From: an uncultured Collinsella sp.
Lineage (GTDB): Bacteria; Actinomycetota; Coriobacteriia; Coriobacteriales; Coriobacteriaceae
Direction: 5' to 3'
Assembly (NCBI GenBank): GCA_958453575.1
Contig: CAUDYH010000074.1
Location: 1-6,457 of the forward strand
DNA: 6,457 bases
Part shown: positions 1 to 5,750 of the stretch, one piece after another
How positions within the stretch are numbered: the stretch's first letter is position 1
Layout: every line of letters starts with the position of its first letter
Notes under the pieces: generated by a model
Database searches by the model: none
What the model was told of the DNA's origin: nothing
Seen by the model: the letters and a program-made list of their open reading frames with translations, nothing else
Position numbers and translations under genes: made by a program

Positions 1-1
1 G

Positions 2-823
2 GCCATCATGGGCCTGACCGACGATGACGAGCACCTTTCCGGCCAGGTCCTCTGGGAGGGCCGCGACCTGCTCAAGATGAGCAAGAAGGAGTGGTTCGGC
101 CTGCGCGGTACCGATATCGCTATGGTCTATCAGGACGCCCTGTCCTCGCTCAACCCCTCCATGCTCATCTCTGCCCAGATGAAGCAGCTCACCAAGCGCG
201 GCGGCACCCGCAGCGCCGAGGAACTCCTGGAGCTCGTGGGCCTCGACCCCAAGCGTACGCTCGAGAGCTACCCGCATGAGCTTTCCGGTGGCCAGCGTCA
301 GCGTGTCCTGATCGCCATGGCCCTTACCCGCGACCCCAAGCTGGTCATCTGCGACGAGCCCACGACCGCTCTGGACGTTACCGTCCAGAAGCAGGTCATC
401 AAGCTGCTCAACGACCTTCAGGCCAAGCTCGGCTTTGCCATGATCTTCGTCTCGCATGACTTGGCGCTGGTCGCCGAGGTCGCCCATAACATCACGGTTA
501 TGTACGCCGGTCAGGTTATCGAGCAGGCGCCCACCAAGGAGCTGCTCACTAACCCGATCCACGAGTACACCCGCGGTCTTCTGGGCTCCGTTCTGTCCAT
601 CGAGAGCGGTTCGGGCCGTCTGCACCAGGTGCCCGGCGCCGTTCCGAGCCCGCGCGATTTCCCCAAGGGCGATCGCTTCGCGCCCCGCTCGAGCCATCCG
701 CGCATTGGCCTGGACACCCGTCCGGTCTTCAAGCGCGTGCCCGGCACCGAGCACTTCTATTCCGAGCTCCCCGACGAGGTGCTCAAGGCAAATGGTTTGA
801 CCCCTCACGCGGAGGTGATGTAG
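2..823 (+). CDS. Opp/Dpp-family ABC transporter ATP-binding subunit (DppD/OppD-like), 5' partial
   Basis: This is a cytoplasmic ATPase subunit of a peptide-type ABC importer, and it is cut by the window start. The frame is open from base 2. The first ATG (8) is internal, because the Walker A loop that should precede it is absent and the sequence opens just after where it would sit. Counting from that Met: Q-loop YQD at 41-43, signature LSGGQRQR at 92-99, Walker B with CDEPTTALD at 115-123, and H-loop His150. The C-terminal oligopeptide-transporter extension is present (RLHQVPGAVPSP, then PKGDRFAPRSS), but the two cysteines usual in this motif (GCxFxxRC) are Asp222 and Ser228. The gene ends in TAG directly against the next ATPase start, so the two are translationally linked. 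Opp/Dpp-type importers linked to nan genes include known sialic acid transporters (the SatABCD type). Sialic acid as substrate is inferred from the downstream genes; a peptide substrate is the alternative. Confidence 0.92.
   Translation, partial: AIMGLTDDDEHLSGQVLWEGRDLLKMSKKEWFGLRGTDIAMVYQDALSSLNPSMLISAQMKQLTKRGGTRSAEELLELVGLDPKRTLESYPHELSGGQRQRVLIAMALTRDPKLVICDEPTTALDVTVQKQVIKLLNDLQAKLGFAMIFVSHDLALVAEVAHNITVMYAGQVIEQAPTKELLTNPIHEYTRGLLGSVLSIESGSGRLHQVPGAVPSPRDFPKGDRFAPRSSHPRIGLDTRPVFKRVPGTEHFYSELPDEVLKANGLTPHAEVM
811..819 (+). promoter_or_regulatory. Strong Shine-Dalgarno site for the second ATPase
   Basis: GGAGGTGAT is a near-complete match to the anti-SD end of 16S rRNA. It lies inside the last codons of the first ATPase gene, with 8 nt between GGAGG and the ATG at 824. 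It fixes that start and supports tight coupling of the two ATPase subunits. Confidence 0.85.
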
Positions 824-1651
824 ATGAGCGAGACCGCAGTCAACGGCGTCGAGCCGATCATCTTCCTTGATGACGTCCACGTCACCTTTAGGACCCGTAC
901 CGGCTCGATTCTGCACCCCAACCTGGTTCACGCCGTCCAGGGTGTAACGATTAGGCTCATGCCCGGTCAGACGATCGGCATCGTCGGCGAGTCCGGTTGC
1001 GGTAAGTCCACCACCGCCAACGTCATGTGCGGCCTGCAGGCCCCCACGAGCGGCAAGGTCTACTTTAAGGGCAAGGACGTAACCAAGCGTACCGCCGAGG
1101 ACCGTCGCCACATGGGTCGCGTCATCTCGGTCGTGTTCCAGAACCCGGCCACGGCGCTCAACCCCCGCATGGTCGTTCGCGAGCAGCTGCTCGATCCCAT
1201 GCGCGTCCACAATCTGGGCACCGAGGCCGAACAGGAGAAGCGCGTCAAGGAACTCCTGGAGCTCACCGGTCTGCCCAGCTCCGCCGCCGAGGTTCTTCCC
1301 GGTCAGCTTTCGGGCGGCCAGCGCCAGCGCGTCGCAATTGCCCGTGCCCTGTCGCTGAACCCCGATGCCATCATCGCCGACGAGCCCACCTCGGCTCTGG
1401 ACGTTTCGGTCCGCGCGCAGATTCTGAACCTGCTGACCGACCTTAAGAAGGAGCTCGGCCTGGCCATGGTGTTCATCAGCCATGACATCCAGACGGTCCG
1501 CTATATCTCTGACGACATCATCGTTATGAATGGCGGCAAGATCGTCGAGCAGGGCGAGGCCAAGCAGGTCTTCCAGCACCCCCAGGACCCCTACACCAAG
1601 ATGCTGCTCGGCGCTGCGCCGTCGCTGCTGCATCCCAAGCTCGGCGAGTAG
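824..1651 (+). CDS. Opp/Dpp-family ABC transporter ATP-binding subunit (DppF/OppF-like)
   Basis: This is the second ATPase of the importer and is complete at 275 aa. Visible motifs are Walker A GESGCGKST (55-63), Q-loop Gln106 in FQNPATALNP, signature LSGGQRQR (162-169), Walker B with ADEPTSALD (185-193) and H-loop His220. The N-terminal half has the OppF/DppF pattern: a long loop before HAVQGV, then the ATP-binding core. The protein stops soon after the DPYTKMLL segment, so it lacks most of the C-terminal extension with the GCxFxxRC motif found in many relatives, which are often above 300 aa. The start is fixed by the upstream GGAGGTGAT. It would pair with the preceding ATPase as a heterodimer on two permeases encoded outside the window. 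Its substrate is inferred to be sialic acid from the downstream nan genes. Confidence 0.92.
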   Translation: MSETAVNGVEPIIFLDDVHVTFRTRTGSILHPNLVHAVQGVTIRLMPGQTIGIVGESGCGKSTTANVMCGLQAPTSGKVYFKGKDVTKRTAEDRRHMGRVISVVFQNPATALNPRMVVREQLLDPMRVHNLGTEAEQEKRVKELLELTGLPSSAAEVLPGQLSGGQRQRVAIARALSLNPDAIIADEPTSALDVSVRAQILNLLTDLKKELGLAMVFISHDIQTVRYISDDIIVMNGGKIVEQGEAKQVFQHPQDPYTKMLLGAAPSLLHPKLGE

Positions 1652-1667
1652 TCTCGCTTTCCCTCCC

Positions 1668-1695
1668 GTGCGCCCGGTTCCCTTGCCGGGCGCAC
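1668..1695 (+). other. Perfect GC-rich hairpin between transporter and esterase genes
   Basis: GTGCGCCCGG (1668-1677) and CCGGGCGCAC (1686-1695) form a perfect 10-bp stem around an 8-nt loop. No T-run follows directly, so it is a poor match to a standard intrinsic terminator. It may act as a partial terminator, or protect the 3' end of the transporter mRNA so that the ATPase genes are expressed more than the esterases. Confidence 0.7.
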
Positions 1696-1731
1696 CTCCG
1701 TTGCGATTTCGAAAGGTTGGGTTCACGAGCC

Positions 1732-2709
1732 ATGCCAAGTGCTCAGGAGCTGCAACATCAATTTGGTGAATATCGAGGCGCCATGCCCCGTCCATCAGAT
1801 TTCGATCTCTTTTGGAAGGATCGCATGGTCGAGGCCGACGCCGTCGGGCTTGACTATGCGATCGAGACGGCATCGGTCACCGATGCCGTGACCTGCCAGC
1901 TTTTCGACCTCTGGTATACCGGCATGTGTGGCGCTCGCCTGCATGCCAAGTACCTTAAACCCGTCTCGGACGAGCCCGTGCCATTGGTACTTCAGTTCCA
2001 TGGGTATCCGGGTGCAAGCCGCAGCTGGTTTGAGCAGGCGTCGTTTGCGGGCATGGGCATGGCACTCATCGCCCTCGACTGCCCCGGCCAAGGAGGTCCC
2101 TCCGAGGACATTGGTGGATTTGAGGGCACAACGGTCGCGGGCCATATCGTCGCCGGTATCGACGGCGATCCGGCCAACCTCTACTATGTCCGCTTGCACC
2201 AAGATATTCGCATCCTGTGCCGCATCGTTCGCGAGCTCGAGGGCATCGATCTTGCCCGTGTGTTTGTGAACGGCGCGTCGCAGGGCGGCGGTTTGGGCAT
2301 TGCGACCTGTGCACTTAACAGCGAGCTTATCAATCGCGCCGCCATCCTCTATCCCTTCCTGTCGGATTTCCGCCTGGTCTGGGATTTGGATGCCGACGAC
2401 ATTGCCTACGAGGGCCTGCGCTATTGGTCTCGCTGGTTTGACGAGGACTCGACTCGTATCGACGTAGCCTATGCCAAGCTGGCGTACTTCGATTCCAAGA
2501 ACTTTGCCCCTATGGTCAAATGCCCCGTGCTGTTTGGCACCGGCACAGCCGATACCGTCTGTCCGCCAGCGACGCAGTTTGCGGTCTATAACAACCTGAC
2601 CTGTGAAAAGCGTCATGAGTTCTTTGAAGGCTTTGGCCACGAGGAGATTCAGGATTTTGACGATCTGATCATTCCGTTTTTCTGCAAGGGAGGGGAGGCT
2701 TATGTCTAA
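1732..2709 (+). CDS. CE7-family carbohydrate O-acetylesterase (acetyl xylan esterase / cephalosporin C deacetylase type)
   Basis: This is a 325-aa alpha/beta hydrolase, the usual CE7 length. The N-terminal PRPSDFDLFW is the typical family opening. The nucleophile elbow GASQGG (181-186) carries Ser183, GTADTVCPP supplies Asp274, and GFGHE supplies His303, so the triad is complete. The family RGQ motif is PGQ here (118-120). There is no signal peptide, so the enzyme acts in the cytoplasm on imported sugar. CE7 enzymes remove O-acetyl groups from small acetylated sugars. Placed between a transporter and nan genes, deacetylation of O-acetylated sialic acid is a reasonable inference but is not shown. 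I chose ATG 1732 because the family start fits there. A TTG at 1717 would add five residues but touches the GAAAGG that is the likely ribosome site (1711-1716, with a long 15-nt spacer to the ATG). The last 8 nt overlap the next gene. Confidence 0.85.
   Translation: MPSAQELQHQFGEYRGAMPRPSDFDLFWKDRMVEADAVGLDYAIETASVTDAVTCQLFDLWYTGMCGARLHAKYLKPVSDEPVPLVLQFHGYPGASRSWFEQASFAGMGMALIALDCPGQGGPSEDIGGFEGTTVAGHIVAGIDGDPANLYYVRLHQDIRILCRIVRELEGIDLARVFVNGASQGGGLGIATCALNSELINRAAILYPFLSDFRLVWDLDADDIAYEGLRYWSRWFDEDSTRIDVAYAKLAYFDSKNFAPMVKCPVLFGTGTADTVCPPATQFAVYNNLTCEKRHEFFEGFGHEEIQDFDDLIIPFFCKGGEAYV
2686..2698 (+). promoter_or_regulatory. Purine-rich ribosome binding site within the esterase 3' end
   Basis: AAGGGAGGGGAGG precedes the ATG at 2702 and offers two overlapping Shine-Dalgarno registers, about 8 and 3 nt from the start. 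It supports reinitiation at a start that overlaps the upstream stop by 8 nt. Confidence 0.7.
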
Positions 2710-3553
2710 GTGCGAGAGCAATGTCAATGAGCTGATTGTCTCCGACCTTGTGGGGATTCCCGGAACGGTCTCGTCAAGGCTCGCTGATTTCCGGGATTGG
2801 CGCGGTGATGCTTCTGCGGATGTTTCCGAATTAGAGATAGCCGCTTCGGACCTTGAGGTTTGCGGGCCGAGTATTACGGCGATCGATTTCGCCAATCCGT
2901 ATGCCCGCTACTCCGAGGTTTCCTTTGAGCTTGGTGGCAATGTGGTCCACGCACGCTTGATTGAGCCTGCCGGTCGCGCCCGAGCATCCGAGCTTGTGCC
3001 GCTATGTCTGATGTTTCACGACATCGACCGACCCGTGCGGGGATGGCATCACATGACGAGGTTTGCGGCCATGGGATATGCCGTGCTTGCGCTGGACGAT
3101 GAGGCGATTGGATCCAGCGAGCTGCAGCAGGGGATTGCCTCTCCTGCTTTTGTCAAGCGCGTCCGTTGGGGTTGCGCGATGGCGAAGGTGGCGCGCAATC
3201 TTGATGGCGTGGACCCCGACCGCATCTTTGCATGGGGCGAGGGCCTTGGCGGCGGAGTCGCGCTGGCGGTTTCTGCTCTGGACGAGCGGGGCCTCGCCTG
3301 CACGGCGGTTGCCAATCCAATTCCCGGTGGCCTCGAGGCGTTGTCGTCTCGGGTGCGTGGATCGGTGCTCATGGGCACATCGCTCATGGATGCCGTGAGC
3401 GATCCCAAGGGCCAGTTTGCCGTATTCAACGGTCTTGAGTGTGACCGGAGGCATATCATCTATGCCAAATACGCTCATGAGCGCATCAATGCGTTCGAAA
3501 ACGAAGTCATCGACTTTTTTAACCAAACGTTCTACCCGTGTTCTTTGGCCTAG
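2702..3553 (+). CDS. Degenerate CE7-like esterase paralogue, probably catalytically inactive
   Basis: This 283-aa protein aligns with the upstream esterase through the second half. RIFAWGEGLGGGVALA matches RVFVNGASQGGGLGIA residue for residue in spacing, and QFAVFNGLECDRRH matches QFAVYNNLTCEKRH. At the elbow the catalytic Ser is Gly181 and the following Gln is Leu182. Asp230 and His259 of the triad are kept. The PGQ segment is replaced by EAI (134-136). About 42 residues present in the neighbour between elbow and Asp are missing. The frame is otherwise open and full, with a good ribosome site, so this looks like a maintained non-enzymatic homologue and not a recent pseudogene. CE7 enzymes are oligomeric, so it might associate with its neighbour; that is speculation. 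Codon use is looser than in the transporter and nan genes (TTA, ATA, CGG and GGG occur). A different serine used as nucleophile cannot be excluded. Confidence 0.78.
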   Translation: MSKCESNVNELIVSDLVGIPGTVSSRLADFRDWRGDASADVSELEIAASDLEVCGPSITAIDFANPYARYSEVSFELGGNVVHARLIEPAGRARASELVPLCLMFHDIDRPVRGWHHMTRFAAMGYAVLALDDEAIGSSELQQGIASPAFVKRVRWGCAMAKVARNLDGVDPDRIFAWGEGLGGGVALAVSALDERGLACTAVANPIPGGLEALSSRVRGSVLMGTSLMDAVSDPKGQFAVFNGLECDRRHIIYAKYAHERINAFENEVIDFFNQTFYPCSLA

Positions 3554-3577
3554 ACGGCCTGGACACTGCCAACAAGA

Positions 3578-3600
3578 GTGGGTGGCATAGGGCCGCCCGC
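3578..3600 (+). other. Hairpin upstream of nanA
   Basis: GTGGGTGGC (3578-3586) can pair with GCCGCCCGC (3592-3600) as a 9-bp stem including two G-U pairs, with a 5-nt loop. It lies 9 nt before the nanA Shine-Dalgarno site and has no T-run. It could set the 5' end of a processed nanA message, or act only as weak structure. Confidence 0.5.
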
Positions 3601-3609
3601 CAGACAACT

Positions 3610-3615
3610 AAGGAG
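3610..3615 (+). promoter_or_regulatory. Shine-Dalgarno site fixing the GTG start of nanA
   Basis: AAGGAG lies 6 nt before the GTG at 3622. It decides that start over an in-frame GTG at 3538, which lies within the previous gene and has no such site. Confidence 0.85.
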
Positions 3616-3621
3616 ATTCTT

Positions 3622-4542
3622 GTGGCAACTCAGAAATTCACCGGCGTTATCCCTCCCGTCGTTGTTCCCGATACCGAAGATCACCAGCTCGACGTTGCCT
3701 CCTTTGAGCGCAGCATCAACCGCATGATCGATGCCGGCGTCGATGGCCTGTTCTTCCTGGGCTCTTCGGGCGAGGTCGTTTTCTCCACCGATGAGCGTCG
3801 TCGCCAGATCATTGCCGAGGCCGTTCGTATCGTCGACCATCGCGTGCCCGTCCTGGTCGGCATCATCGATACCGAGACCGAGCGCATGATCGAGCACGGT
3901 AAGGTCGCTCAGGAGCTGGGCGCCGATGCGCTTGTCGCCACCTGCCCGTTCTATGCCCTGCAGGGCATGACCGAGGTCGAGGAGCACTTCCGCATCCTGC
4001 ACGAGGAGCTCGACCTGCCCATCTTTGCCTATGACATTCCCGTCTGCGTTCACACCAAGCTCCCCTGGAAGCTCCTTGCCAAGCTCGGCGCCGAGGGCGT
4101 CCTTGCTGGCGTCAAGGATTCCTCGGGTGATGACATCTCGTTCCGCTACCTCGTTCAGGAGAACGAGAAGAACGGTCATCCGATGAGTATCCTCACCGGT
4201 CACGAGGTTGTCGTCGACGGCGCTTACCTCGGTGGCGCCGACGGTTCTGTCCCGGGCCTTGCCAACGTTGAGCCCGAGGGCTACGTGCGCCAGTGGAAGG
4301 CCGCTCAGGCCGGTGACTGGGCTACCGTCAAGGCCGAGCAGGATCGCCTCAACGAGATCTCCCACATCTGGGATGTCACCTCGGGCGTCCAGGGCTATGC
4401 CGGTGGCGTCGGCGCCTTCAAGACCGCTATGAACCTCATGGGCATCTTCGACAGCCCGACCATGCCGCGCCCGGTGAAGGCCATGACTGGCGAGAACGTC
4501 GAGGCTATTAAGAAGGTCCTCCAGGACAACGGTCTCCTGTAA
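3622..4542 (+). CDS. nanA: DHDPS/NAL-family aldolase, probable N-acetylneuraminate lyase
   Basis: This is probably the class I aldolase that splits N-acetylneuraminate to ManNAc and pyruvate in the cytoplasm. The GTG start gives 306 aa, normal for the superfamily. The GSSGE motif (47-51) contacts the pyruvyl carboxylate, YDIP carries Tyr137, and GVKDSSGD carries the Schiff-base Lys165, the same numbers as in the E. coli lyase. nanK and nanE directly downstream and an importer upstream make lyase the best call. The sugar-pocket residues differ from classical NanA: the GYDE segment of E. coli NanA is GHEV (193-196), and the GSTYN segment is PGLAN (211-215), which resembles other DHDPS-family aldolases. 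It may therefore be a divergent lyase, as in other actinobacterial nan clusters, or may act on a related 2-keto-3-deoxy acid. A dihydrodipicolinate synthase role is less likely given the neighbours. Confidence 0.78.
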   Translation: MATQKFTGVIPPVVVPDTEDHQLDVASFERSINRMIDAGVDGLFFLGSSGEVVFSTDERRRQIIAEAVRIVDHRVPVLVGIIDTETERMIEHGKVAQELGADALVATCPFYALQGMTEVEEHFRILHEELDLPIFAYDIPVCVHTKLPWKLLAKLGAEGVLAGVKDSSGDDISFRYLVQENEKNGHPMSILTGHEVVVDGAYLGGADGSVPGLANVEPEGYVRQWKAAQAGDWATVKAEQDRLNEISHIWDVTSGVQGYAGGVGAFKTAMNLMGIFDSPTMPRPVKAMTGENVEAIKKVLQDNGLL

Positions 4543-4549
4543 AGCTTTC

Positions 4550-4637
4550 CCAGGCACCCGACCTCGCCGTTCAACCGTGTGGCCATGACCCGTTAGGTCA
4601 ATGGCCACACGGTTTCTCGGCGATCTCGGGCACCTGG
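4550..4637 (+). terminator. Long 88-nt imperfect palindrome between nanA and nanK, terminator-like
   Basis: The core is a 14-bp stem (4573-4586 with 4601-4614, arms CCGTGTGGCCAT and ATGGCCACACGG plus AA/TT). It is topped by GACC/GGTC (4587-4590 with 4596-4599), a single bulged A4600 and a 5-nt loop. Outside it the pairing resumes: TCGCCG 4564-4569 with CGGCGA 4618-4623, CCCGA 4557-4561 with TCGGG 4626-4630, and CCAGG 4550-4554 with CCTGG 4633-4637, separated by small symmetric internal loops. That makes about 34 pairs. The core is followed by TTTCT only, a weak U-tract. It may be a partial terminator or attenuator that lowers nanK-nanE expression, an mRNA processing site, or a small mobile palindromic repeat. 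No convincing promoter was seen between it and nanK. Confidence 0.7.
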
Positions 4638-4701
4638 ATAACCTTTACTGCGCTGTGACGGCTAGCCTGACGGCGCATTTCCTGTAGTTGTTTTTATCTC
4701 C

Positions 4702-4708
4702 GAAGGAG
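4702..4708 (+). promoter_or_regulatory. Shine-Dalgarno site fixing the nanK start
   Basis: GAAGGAG lies 6 nt before the ATG at 4715. A TTG at 4688 in the same frame would place this site inside the coding sequence and is rejected as the start. Confidence 0.85.
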
Positions 4709-4714
4709 AGCGAC

Positions 4715-5680
4715 ATGGAGAACAAGTACGTCTGCTCTGTCGATATCGGCGGAACTAAGATCGCGACTGCCATCATGGAGTACCCGGCTGACGGTAGTGT
4801 GCCCCATCCCGTTTTTGAGGCCGAGGTTCCCACAGAGGCCCAAGAGGGCGGCGAGGCCGTCTTCCAGCGTATCGAGGCATCCATCAAGGCTGCTCTCGAG
4901 GCGAATCCCGATGTCGAGGTCCTTGGCGTCGGTATCGGTGCCGCTGGCGTCGTCGATCCCAAGACGGGCGCCATCGCGTATGCCAATGAGATCATGCCCG
5001 GCTGGTCCGGCGTTCAGTTGGGGCCGCGTCTGCGCGAGGATCTCGGTCTTCCCGTTGCCGTTGTAGGCGACGTGCAGGCTCATGCTCTGGGCGAGGCCCA
5101 CTGGGGTGTCGGCAAGGGCAAGTTCTCCGTCTTGTGTCTTGGCATCGGTACGGGTATCGGCGGCGCATATGTCGAGAACGGCCGCGTGATGCAGGGCTTC
5201 CATGGTGCTGCTGGCCATATGGGCCACATCGAGTGCTCGGCTGCCGCCGGCATTCCCTGCGCCTGCGGGCGTTCCGGCCATCTGGAGTCGGTTGCTTCGG
5301 GCACTTCCATTGGTCGTATGTACGATGAGCGCTTTGGCCGTGTCGACCCCAGCCGTCCTTCGGTCGGTCGCGATGTGAACGACCTGTGCCGTGCAGGCGA
5401 CGCAAAGGCGACCGAGGTCATCCATGATGCCGGCTTTGCGTTGGGTGCCAGCTTGGGCTCGCTCGCTAACATCATGGACCCTGAGGTCATCGTGCTTTCG
5501 GGCGGCGTGATTCACCAAGGTCCCGATTGGCGTTCGCAGACGTGGAAGGATTCGGTGCACGAGGGCTATGCCAGCCAGGCGCTCGATCCGCTTCAGGACA
5601 CGCCGATCCTCATCGGTTCTCTGGAGGGCGATGCTCCGCTCATCGGTGCCGCTGAGCATCTTCTTGCCTCGTTGAAGTAA
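4715..5680 (+). CDS. nanK: ROK-family kinase, N-acetylmannosamine kinase
   Basis: This enzyme phosphorylates ManNAc with ATP to ManNAc-6-phosphate in the cytoplasm, between NanA and NanE. It is 321 aa. The N-terminal phosphate loop is DIGGTK (10-15), the catalytic base is probably Asp119 in GDVQAHALGE, and the second ATP motif is GTGIGG (145-150). The segment GAAGHMGH (164-171) has His where glucose-type ROK kinases have Glu (ExGH). E. coli NanK shows the same AGHxGH pattern, which favours ManNAc over glucose. The zinc site is His171, Cys182, Cys184 and His189 (CACGRSGHLE); the last position is Cys in most family members. A LSGG segment (261-264) near the C-terminus is typical of the fold. 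The start is set by the GAAGGAG ribosome site. The gene follows a long palindrome and precedes nanE by 70 nt with a hairpin in the gap. A glucokinase or fructokinase role is less likely. Confidence 0.88.
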   Translation: MENKYVCSVDIGGTKIATAIMEYPADGSVPHPVFEAEVPTEAQEGGEAVFQRIEASIKAALEANPDVEVLGVGIGAAGVVDPKTGAIAYANEIMPGWSGVQLGPRLREDLGLPVAVVGDVQAHALGEAHWGVGKGKFSVLCLGIGTGIGGAYVENGRVMQGFHGAAGHMGHIECSAAAGIPCACGRSGHLESVASGTSIGRMYDERFGRVDPSRPSVGRDVNDLCRAGDAKATEVIHDAGFALGASLGSLANIMDPEVIVLSGGVIHQGPDWRSQTWKDSVHEGYASQALDPLQDTPILIGSLEGDAPLIGAAEHLLASLK

Positions 5681-5696
5681 ACGTATCTGCTGTAGG

Positions 5697-5727
5697 AGCC
5701 TCCCGAGACAACACGCCTCGGGAGGCT
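5697..5727 (+). other. Perfect hairpin between nanK and nanE
   Basis: AGCCTCCCGAG (5697-5707) and CTCGGGAGGCT (5717-5727) form a perfect 11-bp stem with a 9-nt loop. It is followed by GTTCTGAG, a poor U-tract, and then the nanE ribosome site GAAAGG (5735-5740). The position inside a functional gene set suggests a partial terminator or an mRNA stability element, not a true operon end. Confidence 0.7.
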
Positions 5728-5750
5728 GTTCTGAGAAAGGTTGCAGCCTT

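Noticed and set aside
8..823. Reading the first ATPase as a complete gene starting at ATG 8
   Set aside because: A gene starting there would lack Walker A. The frame is open to the window edge and the sequence begins just after where that motif should be, so the gene is simply cut by the window.
1717..1731. TTG at 1717 as the esterase start
   Set aside because: It directly touches the GAAAGG that would be its ribosome site, and the family N-terminus fits the ATG at 1732.
1795..2895. 366-codon open frame on the minus strand opposite the esterase genes
   Set aside because: It is antisense to clear CE7-family coding sequence with catalytic motifs, has no recognisable domain, and is explained by high-GC codon bias keeping the opposite frame open.
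3538..3621. Longer nanA from an in-frame GTG at 3538
   Set aside because: The extra 28 residues overlap the previous gene's 3' end and do not look like the family. AAGGAG 6 nt before GTG 3622 gives a normal 306-residue lyase.
3550..4608. 352-codon open frame on the minus strand opposite nanA
   Set aside because: The opposite strand encodes conserved aldolase motifs with a good ribosome site. The antisense product shows no family features.
4638..4701. Possible promoter for nanK (AT-rich bits such as TTTACT and TAGTTGTTTTTAT)
   Set aside because: No -35/-10 pair with acceptable sequence and 16-18 nt spacing could be found.
4694..5659. 321-codon open frame on the minus strand opposite nanK
   Set aside because: It mirrors the kinase gene almost exactly and has no domain of its own, so it is a codon-bias shadow.
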